A stretch of DNA of 64,000 nt from Candidatus Limivivens intestinipullorum (GCA_018711185.1 DVIQ01000004.1:21629-85628); one strand, 5' to 3'; positions 29,728 to 38,854 are shown, counted from the stretch's first letter. Notes: generated from the letters alone by a model not told the origin. Program-made: numbers and translations.

Positions 29728-31059
29728 ATGGTAAATATGGTAGATTTGAAAAAAGCTTTATTTGAGGGCGGCGTCGTGGGAGCTGGCGGAGCCGGATTCC
29801 CTACCCATGCCAAGCTTTCGGACCAGGCGGAAACCATTATCTTAAACTGCGCGGAGTGCGAGCCTTTGATGAAGGTAGACCGTCAGCTGATGGTAGGCCA
29901 CGTCAATGAAATCCTGTCAGGTATGCAGGTGCTGGTGGACGCGCTGGGTGCAAAGGAAGGGATCATCGCAGTTAAGAAATCCTACACAGCCTCAGTAGAC
30001 GCGGTAAGGAGCAGCATTGCGGATTATAAGAGCCTTCGCCTTCATATTCTGCCGGATATTTATCCGGCCGGCGATGAGGTTGTGCTGATTTACGAGACCA
30101 CAGGGAAAATCGTACCCCAGGGGAAAATTCCCATTCTGGTAGGATGCGTGGTCTGCAATGTGGAAACGGTACTGAACCTTTACCGAAAGGTGACTTACGG
30201 CACAAATGTCGTGACGAAATTTGTTACCATCGCAGGGCTGGTGAAGAAGCCTGTGACAGTGGAAGTTCCGGTGGGTGTCAGTGTACAGGAGCTGATCGAT
30301 ATGGCCGGTGGGTTTTCCACGGAGGAGAACGTCATGCTCATGGGCGGCCCCATGACGGGAAGAATCTGTTCTTTGAACGATGTGGTCACAAAGACCACAA
30401 AGGCGATTCTTGTGCTTCCGCCAAACTGCCCTCCCATAGAGAAGCGCAGAAGAAAACCGAACCGGAACATCCGGAATGCAATGTCCGTTTGTTCACAGTG
30501 TTCCATGTGTACGATGCTTTGTCCGCGTCATCTTCTGGGACAGTCCATTGAACCTCATGTGTTTATGCGGGCCATTGCCAACGGACTCACCGATAATGTG
30601 GAACCGTTTTTAAATTCGTTTTTCTGCTGTTCCTGCGGATTATGCGAAATGTATTCCTGCCATCAGGATTTGTCTCCCAGAAGTCTGCTGGATGCTTATA
30701 AGGCCGGCCTGCGCGCCAAGGGAGTCCGCATTCCGGACAAGCCGGGTAAGGGCGTTGCCGATCCCATGCGGGAAGAGCGCAAGGTACCGGAACACCGTCT
30801 GCTGAACCGTCTGGGCCTGGAACCTTTTGATGTGCCTGCTCCCATGGCAGGATGTCCCAGGGAAGTGACAGAGGTGAAGCTGATGCTTCGTCAGAACATC
30901 GGAGCGCCCTGCGTACCTTCTGTAAAAACCGGGGACCGGGTAGAGGCCGGGCAGCAGATCGCGGCTCCGCCGGATGGAGCGCTTGGTGCCTGCCTGCATG
31001 CCAGCATTACCGGGACCGTCACAGCGGTAACGGATAGTTTTGTGAGTATTAAAGCATAA
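29728..31059 (+). CDS. pduS: PduS-like flavin/iron-sulfur cobalamin reductase (RnfC-related)
   Basis: A 443-residue electron-transfer protein. GAGGAGFPTH near residue 20 is the FMN/NADH-binding loop of the complex I 51-kDa and RnfC families, a SLBB domain follows (VEVPVGVSVQELIDMAGGFS), and two 4Fe-4S sites are C255-x2-C258-x2-C261-x3-C265 and C301-x2-C304-x2-C307-x3-C311. In the pdu system PduS reduces cob(III)alamin for PduO or passes electrons through the shell with PduT. ATG 29728 is chosen for its spacing from GGAG 29716-29719. Its presence supports a B12-using compartment here. Confidence 0.9.
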   Translation: MVNMVDLKKALFEGGVVGAGGAGFPTHAKLSDQAETIILNCAECEPLMKVDRQLMVGHVNEILSGMQVLVDALGAKEGIIAVKKSYTASVDAVRSSIADYKSLRLHILPDIYPAGDEVVLIYETTGKIVPQGKIPILVGCVVCNVETVLNLYRKVTYGTNVVTKFVTIAGLVKKPVTVEVPVGVSVQELIDMAGGFSTEENVMLMGGPMTGRICSLNDVVTKTTKAILVLPPNCPPIEKRRRKPNRNIRNAMSVCSQCSMCTMLCPRHLLGQSIEPHVFMRAIANGLTDNVEPFLNSFFCCSCGLCEMYSCHQDLSPRSLLDAYKAGLRAKGVRIPDKPGKGVADPMREERKVPEHRLLNRLGLEPFDVPAPMAGCPREVTEVKLMLRQNIGAPCVPSVKTGDRVEAGQQIAAPPDGALGACLHASITGTVTAVTDSFVSIKA

Positions 31060-31073
31060 TGGAGATGAGAACG

Positions 31074-31619
31074 ATGAAAGCGATTGGAATGGTAGAATAT
31101 AAAACTGTTTCCACGGGCATTAAGGCAGCCGACCTGATCGTGAAAACAGCGGATGTTGAGCTGATCCAGGCTCAGACAGTATGTCCCGGTAAGTTTATTA
31201 TCCTCTTTACCGGCGATCTGAGTGCAATCAGAGTTTCCGTTGATGCTGCCCAGAAAACGTATCCGGAAAGTCTGATTGACAGTTTCGTGCTGGGCAATCC
31301 CCATGAGTCTCTGTTCAAAGCTCTGACCTGCACGGCAGAGGTGGACGATATACGGGCGCTTGGTGTTGTGGAAACCTTCACTGGCGCTTCCGCGATTGTG
31401 GCGGCGGATCACGCGGCTAAGACAGCGGAGGTAACGGTGTTTGAAATCCGCGTGGCGAGAGGAATGTGCGGAAAGTCCTACGTTCTTCTGACCGGATCGG
31501 TGGCGGCCGTTACGGAGGCTGTGGAGTCCGCGGTGGCGCTGATCAAGGAAGAAGGCCTGGTTCTGGATTACGCGGTAATCCCCAGCCCCTCAAAGGATTT
31601 TGTAAAGACTCTGATCTGA
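31074..31619 (+). CDS. pduT: PduT-like BMC-T shell protein with iron-sulfur cysteine
   Basis: A 181-residue protein with two tandem BMC domains forming a pseudohexameric trimer. C37 in QTVCPGKFI aligns with Cys38 of Salmonella PduT (TICPGKF), which holds a 4Fe-4S cluster at the pore, so this is an electron-conducting facet partner of the PduS-like protein just upstream. Domain 2 begins ALGVVETFTGASAIVAAD and ends VIPSPSKDFVKTLI. ATG 31074 lies 9 bp after GGAG; ATG 31059 overlaps the previous stop and has no site. No PduB-type trimer is in the window. Confidence 0.92.
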   Translation: MKAIGMVEYKTVSTGIKAADLIVKTADVELIQAQTVCPGKFIILFTGDLSAIRVSVDAAQKTYPESLIDSFVLGNPHESLFKALTCTAEVDDIRALGVVETFTGASAIVAADHAAKTAEVTVFEIRVARGMCGKSYVLLTGSVAAVTEAVESAVALIKEEGLVLDYAVIPSPSKDFVKTLI

Positions 31620-31648
31620 GCGGTTTTCGGGCCGCGCCAGCAAAAAGA

Positions 31649-31698
31649 GCCGGAAGCTTAAAAGAAACAAAACTTTTAAGCTTCCGGCCTTTTGTTTG
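31649..31698. terminator. Bidirectional terminator ending the BMC operon
   Basis: GCCGGAAGCTTAAAAG (31649-31664) pairs perfectly over 16 bp with CTTTTAAGCTTCCGGC (31673-31688), followed by CTTTTGTTTG; on the other strand TCTTTTTGC follows, so it can also end the minus-strand gene. Confidence 0.93.
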
Positions 31699-31713
31699 CG
31701 AGAATCCCGGAAA

Positions 31714-31742
31714 ACGGAAATGCTGTGAGCTGGATGCGATGA
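31714..31742 (+). repeat. Short repeat, copy 2
   Basis: CGGAAATGCTGTGAGCTGGA followed by TGCGAT, the partner of 8065-8092. It ends just before the 3' end of the minus-strand gene at 31751. Confidence 0.6.
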
Positions 31743-31750
31743 CGCTCACA

Positions 31751-32200
31751 TCAGCGCTTTCGTTCATGGGCAGCTTCGCTTCGCCCCCACAGGAGCTGGA
31801 ACAAAAGATAGACAATCACAAGGATAGCCGCGTACAAAACCGCGTTCACCTGGAACAGAACAATCCTGCGAAGGCGGTTGTACAGGCCTGCCTCATAGAG
31901 AAAAATACAGAAAAGCACAAAGGCGGCGGTCAGCGTAAGCCCCAGGGAACCCGGCCAGGTTTTCCGGCCGAAGCGGCGCAGAAGCATGCCGCCTGCGGGA
32001 AGAACTCCGAACCAGAGTAGATACAGGCAAAGGTGCAGAGTGCTGAAATGTACAACGGAGCGATCCGCGTACATCATAATATCAAAGAAAAGGCAAGGAA
32101 CGAAAGCCCGGCTCAGGAGAGCTGCATACGCGCCAAAGCCCGCGGGAGCCGGCAGCGTCCGGGGACGTGCGGGAAACTGCAGTATATCAGAAATTTTCAT
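31751..32200 (-). CDS. Small membrane protein of unknown function
   Basis: A 149-residue protein with about four hydrophobic segments: around residues 25-45, 57-72 (LHLCLYLLWFGVLPAGGMLL), 85-105 (GLTLTAAFVLFCIFLYEAGL) and 115-138 (VNAVLYAAILVIVYLLFQLL), and a basic tail AAHERKR. I do not recognise the family. AGAGGAGCG upstream of ATG 32200 is a good ribosome site, which argues for a real gene. It stands alone on the minus strand between the BMC operon and the YbaK-type gene. Confidence 0.7.
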   Translation of the reverse strand: MKISDILQFPARPRTLPAPAGFGAYAALLSRAFVPCLFFDIMMYADRSVVHFSTLHLCLYLLWFGVLPAGGMLLRRFGRKTWPGSLGLTLTAAFVLFCIFLYEAGLYNRLRRIVLFQVNAVLYAAILVIVYLLFQLLWGRSEAAHERKR

Positions 32201-32275
32201 AAAGACGCTCCTCTCAAACAGTGAAATACAATATCATTTTACCATAGGAGAGGAAAAAAACAAGGGAGAAGCTTC

Positions 32276-32304
32276 TTTACTTCTGCCGGCTTTTTGTTTA
32301 TAAT
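32276..32304 (+). promoter_or_regulatory. Promoter of the YbaK-type deacylase gene
   Basis: TTTACT (32276-32281) and a consensus TATAAT (32299-32304) with a 17-bp spacer, 89 bp before the start. Confidence 0.7.
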
Positions 32305-32393
32305 TAGGAAAGAAAACAGCCGCTGACTCTGCGGTTTCTGTGAAGACAGCGGAAAAAAGCGCGGGAAGCGGACCGCGCAAGGAGGAATGAAAG

Positions 32394-32870
32394 ATGTCGA
32401 TAGAGAGAGTCCGCTCATATTTCCGTGAGCTGGGCGAGGAGGAAAAGATACAGGAATTTTCGGTTTCCAGCGCTACGGTGGAACTGGCGGCCCAGGCAGT
32501 GGGCGTGGAGCCGGCCAGGATCGCGAAGACGCTGTCCTTTAAAAAGGACGACCATGCCCTTCTTGTGGTGGCGGCGGGAGACGCCAAGGTGGACAACCGC
32601 AAGTTTAAGGACAGCTTCGGTCTGAAAGCCAAGATGCTCTCCCCGGAGGAGGTTCCCGTTCTTACGGGACATAAGATCGGAGGCGTGTGTCCCTTTGCGG
32701 TGCCGGAGACAGCGGAAGTTTATCTGGACGTTTCCATGAAGCGGTTTGATGTGGTGTACCCGGCGGCCGGAAGCGCCAACAGCTGTGTCCGGCTTACCTG
32801 CCAGGAGCTGGAAAAAGATTCCCATGCTTTGAAGTGGGTGGATGTCTGCAAGGGCTGGCAGCCGGAATAA
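32394..32870 (+). CDS. YbaK/EbsC-type aminoacyl-tRNA deacylase
   Basis: A 158-residue member of the YbaK/ProX editing-domain family, which removes wrongly attached amino acids (typically Cys or Ala on tRNA-Pro) in trans. It has ARIAKTLSFKKDDHALLVVAAGDAKVD with the conserved lysine, GGVCPFAVPE, and YPAAGSANSCVRLT, all family-typical. The start is behind AAGGAGG. It has its own promoter. Exact tRNA specificity cannot be read. Confidence 0.9.
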   Translation: MSIERVRSYFRELGEEEKIQEFSVSSATVELAAQAVGVEPARIAKTLSFKKDDHALLVVAAGDAKVDNRKFKDSFGLKAKMLSPEEVPVLTGHKIGGVCPFAVPETAEVYLDVSMKRFDVVYPAAGSANSCVRLTCQELEKDSHALKWVDVCKGWQPE

Positions 32871-33067
32871 AAAGCCAGCCGTGTATCACAAAAAGTGCAA
32901 GAAAAAATCTATTTTCTGTATACAAGGAAATGGACTTTTTTTGCAGAATATGTTATCATTACTACATATGACACAAAAGGATATTGCGGCCGTGAAGGAA
33001 TGAGCGGCTGCGGAAATTTTGTATCAGCATCCCTTAGCCGGGATTAAGAAATAAGGAGGAAATCAAA
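32871..33067 (+). promoter_or_regulatory. Upstream region of the PFOR gene
   Basis: A T-rich stretch at about 32930-32965 holds candidate promoter boxes: TGGACT (about 32931) with TATCAT 17 bp on, or TTGCAG with TACATA 16 bp on. Neither is strong. ATAAGGAGG lies just before the start. I see no recognisable operator. Confidence 0.35.
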
Positions 33068-36000
33068 ATGGCTAGAAAAATGAAGACCATGGACGGTAAT
33101 CATGCAGCGGCCCACGCTTCCTATGCGTATTCTGACGTTGCGGCTATTTACCCGATTACACCGTCCTCTGTCATGGCGGAAGCGACTGATGAGTGGGCTA
33201 CCCAGGGCAGAAAGAATATCTTCGGTCAGGAGGTTCAGGTTACTGAGATGCAGTCTGAGGCAGGCGCGGCGGGCGCTGTTCACGGTTCTCTGGCAGCCGG
33301 CGCACTGACGACTACATATACAGCTTCTCAGGGACTTCTGTTGATGATCCCGAACTTATACAAGATTGCCGGCGAGCAGCTTCCGGGCGTATTCAACGTA
33401 TCTGCCCGTGCCGTTGCCAGCCACGCGCTGTCCATTTTCGGCGATCATTCCGATGTTTACGCCTGTCGCCAGACCGGATGCGCGATGCTCTGCGAGTCCA
33501 GCGTTCAGGAGGTTATGGACCTGACTCCGGTTGCGCACTGCTCCGCGATCAAGGGCAAGATTCCGTTTATCAACTTCTTTGACGGATTCCGTACTTCTCA
33601 TGAGATCCAGAAGATTGAAACCTGGGATTATGAGGATCTGAAGGATATGGTAGATATGGATGCCATCGATGAGTTCCGTAAGAACGCGCTGAACCCGAAC
33701 CATCCCTGCCAGAGAGGTTCCGCTCAGAACCCGGATATCTTTTTCCAGGCAAGAGAGGCATGCAATCCCTACTATGACAAGATGCCGGAAATCGTTCAGA
33801 TGTACATGGACAAAGTGAACGAGAAGATCGGTACAAATTATAAGCTGTTTAACTACTACGGAGCAGAGGATGCTGAGCACATCATCATCGCTATGGGTTC
33901 CGTATGCGATACCATCGAGGAGACCATCGATTACCTGATGGCATCCGGCCAGAAAGTCGGCGTTGTGAAGGTTCGTCTGTACAGACCGTTCAGCGCAGAG
34001 GCTCTGATCGCGGCCATCCCGGAGACCGTAAAGCAGATCACGGTTCTTGACAGAACGAAAGAGCCGGGTGCCATGGGCGAGCCCCTGTATCTGGATGTTG
34101 TTGCGGCTTTGAAGGGCAGCAAGTTCGAGAGCATCCCGGTATTCACCGGCCGTTATGGCCTGGGTTCTAAGGATACCACCCCGGCGCAGATCGTTGCCGT
34201 TTACGGAAACACCGAGAAGCAGAAGTTTACGGTAGGTATCGAGGACGATGTAACTCATCTGTCCCTGGAGCTTGGCGAGCCGCTGGTTACCACTCCGGAA
34301 GGCACCATCAACTGCAAGTTCTGGGGCCTGGGCGCAGACGGTACCGTTGGCGCGAACAAGAACTCCATTAAGATCATCGGTGACAATACCGATATGTATG
34401 CGCAGGCATACTTTGATTACGATTCCAAGAAATCAGGCGGTGTGACCATGTCTCATCTGCGCTTCGGAAAGAAGCCGATTAAGTCCACCTACCTGATCCA
34501 TAAGGCAAACTTTGTTGCCTGCCATAATCCGTCCTATGTGCGTAAGTACAACATGGTACAGGAGCTGGTTGACGGCGGTACCTTCCTGCTGAACTGCCCG
34601 TGGGATATGGAAGGTCTGGAGAAGCATCTTCCGGGCCAGGTAAAAGCATTTATCGCAAACCACAACATTAAGTTTTACGTGATCGACGGCGTTAAGATCG
34701 GTATCGAGACCGGTATGGGCCCCACAAGGATCAACACCATCCTGCAGTCCGCGTTCTTTAAGCTGGCGAACATCATCCCGCAGGACAAGGCCAACGAGCT
34801 GATGAAGGCTGCCGCAAAGGCTACCTACGGAAGAAAGGGCGACGATGTTGTACAGAAGAACTGGGCAGCTATCGATGCCGGCGCGCAGCAGGTAGTTGAG
34901 GTTCAGGTTCCGGAAAGCTGGAAGAACGCAGCTGACGAAGGACTGGATGTAAAGGTTGCTTCCGGAAATAGAAAAGATGTTGTTGATTTCGTAAACAACA
35001 TTCAGGCGAAAGTAAACGCACAGGAAGGAAATACGCTGCCTGTATCCGCTTTCACGGATTACGTGGACGGCACGACGCCTTCCGGTTCCTCCGCTTATGA
35101 GAAGCGCGGTATCGCGGTAAACATCCCGGTTTGGAATCCGGAGAACTGTATCCAGTGTAACCGCTGCTCTTATGTATGCCCCCATGCCGTAATCCGTCCG
35201 GTTGCCATGACCGAGGCTGAGGTTGCAGCTGCTCCGGAAGGAATGCAGGTTCTGCCAATGACCGGTATGAAGGACTATAAGTTTGCCATGGTGATTTCCG
35301 CGTATGACTGTACAGGATGCGGTTCCTGCGCAAATGTCTGCCCGGGCAAGAAGGGCGCCAAGGCTCTGGCTATGGAGAATATGGAAGCCAACGCCGGTTC
35401 CCAGAAGTATTTTGATTACGCAGTTGAACTGCCCGCAAAGGCTGACGTGGTAGAGAAGTTCAAAGAGAACACCGTAAAGGGTTCTCAGTTCAAACAGCCG
35501 CTTCTTGAGTTCTCCGGTGCCTGCGCAGGCTGCGGCGAGACTCCGTACGCGAAGCTGATCACACAGCTCTTTGGCGACAGAATGTACATTGCCAACGCTA
35601 CGGGATGCTCCTCTATCTGGGGTAACTCTTCACCCTCCACGCCGTACACGGTAAATGAGAAGGGACAGGGTCCTGCATGGTGTAACTCCCTGTTTGAAGA
35701 TAACGCAGAGTTTGGTTATGGTATGCTGCTGGCTCAGAAAGCTATCCGCGGCGGTCTGAAAGAAAAGGTTGAGACCGTTATGGCAGACGAGAAGGCTTCC
35801 GAGGAAGTGAAGGCTGCCTGCAAGGAATGGCTGGATACCTACAATACAGGCGCTACCAACGGAACGGCTACGGACAAGCTGGTTGCCGCTCTGGAGGGTG
35901 TTGACTGTGATCTCTGCAAAGACATTGTAAAGAACAAAGATTTCCTGGCTAAGAAGTCACAGTGGGTATTCGGCGGTGACGGCTGGGCATACGATATCGG

Positions 36001-36604
36001 TTTCGGCGGCGTTGACCATGTACTGGCCAGCGGACAGGATATCAACGTAATGGTATTCGATACCGAGGTATATTCCAACACCGGCGGACAGTCCTCCAAA
36101 GCTACGCCTACCGGTGCCATCGCGCAGTTCGCGGCAGGCGGCAAGGAGACGAAGAAGAAGGATCTGGCTTCCATCGCCATGAGCTATGGCTATGTGTACG
36201 TGGCTCAGATCGCTATGGGTGCTGACTTCAACCAGACTGTGAAGGCCATTGCTGAGGCTGAGGCTTATCCGGGACCGTCTCTGATCATTGCTTACGCTCC
36301 GTGTATCAATCACGGTATCAAGAAGGGTATGGCAAAGGCTCAGACCGAGGAAGATCTGGCTGTTAAGTGCGGATACTGGCATCTGTTCCGCTTCAACCCG
36401 GCCGCAGAGGACAAGTTCACTCTGGATTCCAAGACCCCGACGGACAACTATCAGGAGTTCCTGGATGGCGAGGTTCGCTACAATTCTCTGAAGAGATCCA
36501 ATCCGTCCAAGGCAGAGAGACTGTTCGCGAAGAACGAGTCCGAGGCAAAGGCAAGATACGCTTACCTGAACAAGCTGACCGCTCTGTATGGACACGAAGA
36601 ATAA
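33068..36604 (+). CDS. nifJ: Pyruvate:ferredoxin (flavodoxin) oxidoreductase
   Basis: A 1178-residue single-chain PFOR that decarboxylates pyruvate to acetyl-CoA and reduces ferredoxin, the central energy step of this anaerobe. The N-terminal pyrimidine-binding domain starts YPITPSSVMAEATDEWA; a double 4Fe-4S ferredoxin domain lies near residue 690 (CIQCNRCSYVCP, CTGCGSCANVCPG); the thiamine-diphosphate domain has CAGCGETPYAKLITQLFGDR, GDGWAYDIGFGG and SNTGGQSSKATPTGA. Length is usual. It has its own terminator and is not co-transcribed with neighbours. Acetyl-CoA from DHAP made by the BMC aldolase would pass through it. Confidence 0.97.
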   Translation: MARKMKTMDGNHAAAHASYAYSDVAAIYPITPSSVMAEATDEWATQGRKNIFGQEVQVTEMQSEAGAAGAVHGSLAAGALTTTYTASQGLLLMIPNLYKIAGEQLPGVFNVSARAVASHALSIFGDHSDVYACRQTGCAMLCESSVQEVMDLTPVAHCSAIKGKIPFINFFDGFRTSHEIQKIETWDYEDLKDMVDMDAIDEFRKNALNPNHPCQRGSAQNPDIFFQAREACNPYYDKMPEIVQMYMDKVNEKIGTNYKLFNYYGAEDAEHIIIAMGSVCDTIEETIDYLMASGQKVGVVKVRLYRPFSAEALIAAIPETVKQITVLDRTKEPGAMGEPLYLDVVAALKGSKFESIPVFTGRYGLGSKDTTPAQIVAVYGNTEKQKFTVGIEDDVTHLSLELGEPLVTTPEGTINCKFWGLGADGTVGANKNSIKIIGDNTDMYAQAYFDYDSKKSGGVTMSHLRFGKKPIKSTYLIHKANFVACHNPSYVRKYNMVQELVDGGTFLLNCPWDMEGLEKHLPGQVKAFIANHNIKFYVIDGVKIGIETGMGPTRINTILQSAFFKLANIIPQDKANELMKAAAKATYGRKGDDVVQKNWAAIDAGAQQVVEVQVPESWKNAADEGLDVKVASGNRKDVVDFVNNIQAKVNAQEGNTLPVSAFTDYVDGTTPSGSSAYEKRGIAVNIPVWNPENCIQCNRCSYVCPHAVIRPVAMTEAEVAAAPEGMQVLPMTGMKDYKFAMVISAYDCTGCGSCANVCPGKKGAKALAMENMEANAGSQKYFDYAVELPAKADVVEKFKENTVKGSQFKQPLLEFSGACAGCGETPYAKLITQLFGDRMYIANATGCSSIWGNSSPSTPYTVNEKGQGPAWCNSLFEDNAEFGYGMLLAQKAIRGGLKEKVETVMADEKASEEVKAACKEWLDTYNTGATNGTATDKLVAALEGVDCDLCKDIVKNKDFLAKKSQWVFGGDGWAYDIGFGGVDHVLASGQDINVMVFDTEVYSNTGGQSSKATPTGAIAQFAAGGKETKKKDLASIAMSYGYVYVAQIAMGADFNQTVKAIAEAEAYPGPSLIIAYAPCINHGIKKGMAKAQTEEDLAVKCGYWHLFRFNPAAEDKFTLDSKTPTDNYQEFLDGEVRYNSLKRSNPSKAERLFAKNESEAKARYAYLNKLTALYGHEE

Positions 36605-36614
36605 TTAAGATAGT

Positions 36615-36645
36615 AAAGAAGAGTGCTTCGGCACTCTTCTTTTTT
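36615..36645 (+). terminator. Terminator after PFOR
   Basis: AAAGAAGAGTGC, a TTCG tetraloop, and GCACTCTTCTTT form a perfect 12-bp stem continuing into TTT. Confidence 0.95.
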
Positions 36646-36711
36646 CGCCGCAGAGGCAGAACAAAAGGGCGTGGGTTTACCTGATGATTCGATAAACAGA
36701 GGAGGATGCGG

Positions 36712-37884
36712 ATGGAGAATAACGAGCTTTTGATGATTTATGGAACGAATTATAAGGAAATGACGAAACGGCTTCTGGAAGCAGCACATCTGGAAGAGCG
36801 GATTTCGAATAAGGCGGCACGAATTGGGATTAAGCCGAACCTGGTGTCGGCGTCAGAGGCTTCCTGGGGAGCAACGACGCACCCGGAGATTGTGGCGGGG
36901 ATTATAGAATACTTGAAAGAGCGGGGGTTCTTGCGGATGGTGATCCTTGAGGGGTCCTGGGTGGGCGGAAAAACCGAGGAGGCAGTGAGTCTGTGCGGCT
37001 ATGAGCGCCTCTGTGAGGAGTACGGGGTCCCCTTTTGGGATATGCAGAAAGACCGGGGAGAGACAAGGGACTGCGCTGGAATGGAGCTGTCCGTGTGCCG
37101 GAAAGTGAGGGAGATTGATTTCCTGATCAATGTGCCGGTGCTGAAAGGCCATTGCCAGACCAGAGTAACCTGCGCGCTGAAGAATATGAAAGGACTGCTT
37201 CCGAATAAAGAGAAGCGGCGTTTTCATTCCATGGGACTGCATAAGCCCATCGCGCACCTGAACGCGGGCATTCACCAGGATTTTATTGTGATCGACAATA
37301 TCTGCGGGGATCATGATTTTGAGGACGGCGGGAATCCGGTGGTTATGAACCGGATCTGCGCGGGAGCGGACCCGGTGCTTTGCGACGCCTTTGCCTGCAG
37401 CGTACTGGGGTATACGGCGGACGAGGTGCCTTATCTTCGCATGGCAGAGAGACTGGGGATTGGAACCACGGATCTTGGAAAGGCACGTGTGACGGAATTG
37501 AACCGTCCGGCGGCAGATTCCCGGGAGAAGGGGGCGTTCCCTTGGGAGAACGCGCAGCACATGGCGGGGCAGCGCCGGATTGTGGCTCTGGAGGATGCTG
37601 TGGAGGAGGTGGACTCCTGCAGCGCGTGCTATGGATATTTGATTCCTGCCCTGGATGAGCTGCGCCGGGAGGGCATGTTAAAAAAGCTGGATACAAAGAT
37701 CTGTATTGGCCAGGGATTCAAGGGAAAGACTGGAAAACTGGGGATCGGAAGCTGTACGGCGGGCTTTGAAAAGAGCCTGAAAGGCTGCCCGCCGACCGAA
37801 GGAGAGATCCTCGCGTTTTTGCGGAAATACCTGGAAGACTTTGCGGCGGCTACCGAAGATCCTTCACAGACGCCCGGGGAATGA
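36712..37884 (+). CDS. DUF362 domain protein
   Basis: A 390-residue protein of the DUF362 family, whose members are often next to iron-sulfur proteins; the reaction is unknown. The core has IGIKPNLVSASEASWGATTHPE, FLINVPVLKGHCQTRVTCALKNMKG and HLNAGIHQDFIVIDNICGDHDFEDGG, typical of the family. The C-terminal part has CSACYGYL, KICIGQGF and GIGSCTAGF cysteines but no full ferredoxin motif. ATG 36712 is chosen because GGAGG 36701-36705 lies 6 bp upstream. Its 3' end overlaps the convergent lacI-type gene by 35 bp. Confidence 0.8.
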   Translation: MENNELLMIYGTNYKEMTKRLLEAAHLEERISNKAARIGIKPNLVSASEASWGATTHPEIVAGIIEYLKERGFLRMVILEGSWVGGKTEEAVSLCGYERLCEEYGVPFWDMQKDRGETRDCAGMELSVCRKVREIDFLINVPVLKGHCQTRVTCALKNMKGLLPNKEKRRFHSMGLHKPIAHLNAGIHQDFIVIDNICGDHDFEDGGNPVVMNRICAGADPVLCDAFACSVLGYTADEVPYLRMAERLGIGTTDLGKARVTELNRPAADSREKGAFPWENAQHMAGQRRIVALEDAVEEVDSCSACYGYLIPALDELRREGMLKKLDTKICIGQGFKGKTGKLGIGSCTAGFEKSLKGCPPTEGEILAFLRKYLEDFAAATEDPSQTPGE

Positions 37885-38854
37885 GCTCTACATCCAGAAT
37901 CTGCGTCTCGCTGGTCCCTTTGGACTGGCTCAGACGGCGAAGCAGAATTTCGCAGGTCCTTTCCGCCTTCAGATCAATATCCTGGCGAATGGTGGTAAGA
38001 CCGGGAACCAGTGTCTGACCGAGGGGGAGATCATCGAAGCCGATGACAGACAGATCTTCCGGAATAGATAAAGAAAGTTCTCCTGCGGCTTTATAAAGCT
38101 GCCAGGCGATGTGGTCAGAGCTTGCGAACAGTCCGGTGGGAGGAGCCGGCGACCGTTTCAGTCCCACCAGAATTTCCCTGGCGGAGGAGAGTGAGATATT
38201 GCAGATTTGTTCTCGGGACAGGGTGATACCATTCTCCTTCAGCGTATCGGAAAAGCCGCGGAGCCTTTCCGTGATGACACCGGATTTTCCGGAAAGAGGG
38301 GCGCAGAAGGCGAGGCGAGTATGACCGTGGGAGAGGAAGAAGCGTGCGGCCAGGCAGCCGCCCTTATAGTCATCGATTCCCACGTTGCTGATCTGCCGGA
38401 CATTGCTGTAGCTGTCAGTAAAAATCAGTGGAATCCGATTGTTCTGCCGGATCTGCCGGATTTCATCGTCAAACAGACCGAGAAACACAGCGCCCTCCGC
38501 GTTCCAGGAACGCAGACCAAAGGTAATCTCTGAGAAGTCCCGGACAAAATGTATCATGATATAGTAACCTTCTCTCTGGAGAAGCTGAATTACCCTTCCC
38601 AGAAAGAAGGCGTTGTAGGGATCTGTCAGGGGATTCCCGGTATCGGTGTCGCGCAGGATTACCGCGATGATTCTGGATGACCGGGCGGCCAGGCTTCTGG
38701 CGGAGGAATTGGGAATATAACCGAGTTCTTCCGCCAGAAGCCTGATTTTTTCCGCTGTTTCGTTGGATACCTTATTTTGTTCGCCGTTTAAAGCGCGGGA
38801 GACGGTCATCATGCTTACTCCGGCTTTTTCGGCAATGTCTTTTAAAGTTGCCAT
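37850..38854 (-). CDS. LacI-family transcriptional regulator
   Basis: A 334-residue repressor: helix-turn-helix at residues 2-21 (ATLKDIAEKAGVSMMTVSRA) with the hinge SARSLAARSSRIIAVIL, then a periplasmic-binding-type effector domain (FASSDHIAWQLYKAA, SVIGFDDLPLGQTLVPGLTTI). GGGAGG lies 7 bp before ATG 38854; a 34-codon upstream extension is rejected. It is divergent from the sugar importer and GH31 genes, and operator-like palindromes lie in both promoter regions, so it most likely represses both and responds to an oligosaccharide. Its 3' end overlaps the DUF362 gene tail to tail. Confidence 0.93.
   Translation of the reverse strand: MATLKDIAEKAGVSMMTVSRALNGEQNKVSNETAEKIRLLAEELGYIPNSSARSLAARSSRIIAVILRDTDTGNPLTDPYNAFFLGRVIQLLQREGYYIMIHFVRDFSEITFGLRSWNAEGAVFLGLFDDEIRQIRQNNRIPLIFTDSYSNVRQISNVGIDDYKGGCLAARFFLSHGHTRLAFCAPLSGKSGVITERLRGFSDTLKENGITLSREQICNISLSSAREILVGLKRSPAPPTGLFASSDHIAWQLYKAAGELSLSIPEDLSVIGFDDLPLGQTLVPGLTTIRQDIDLKAERTCEILLRRLSQSKGTSETQILDVELIPRASVKDLR

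Noticed and set aside
31466..32020. Plus-strand open frame running from pduT into the membrane-protein gene
   Set aside because: It crosses a 16-bp-stem terminator and lies antisense to a better-supported gene with a ribosome site.
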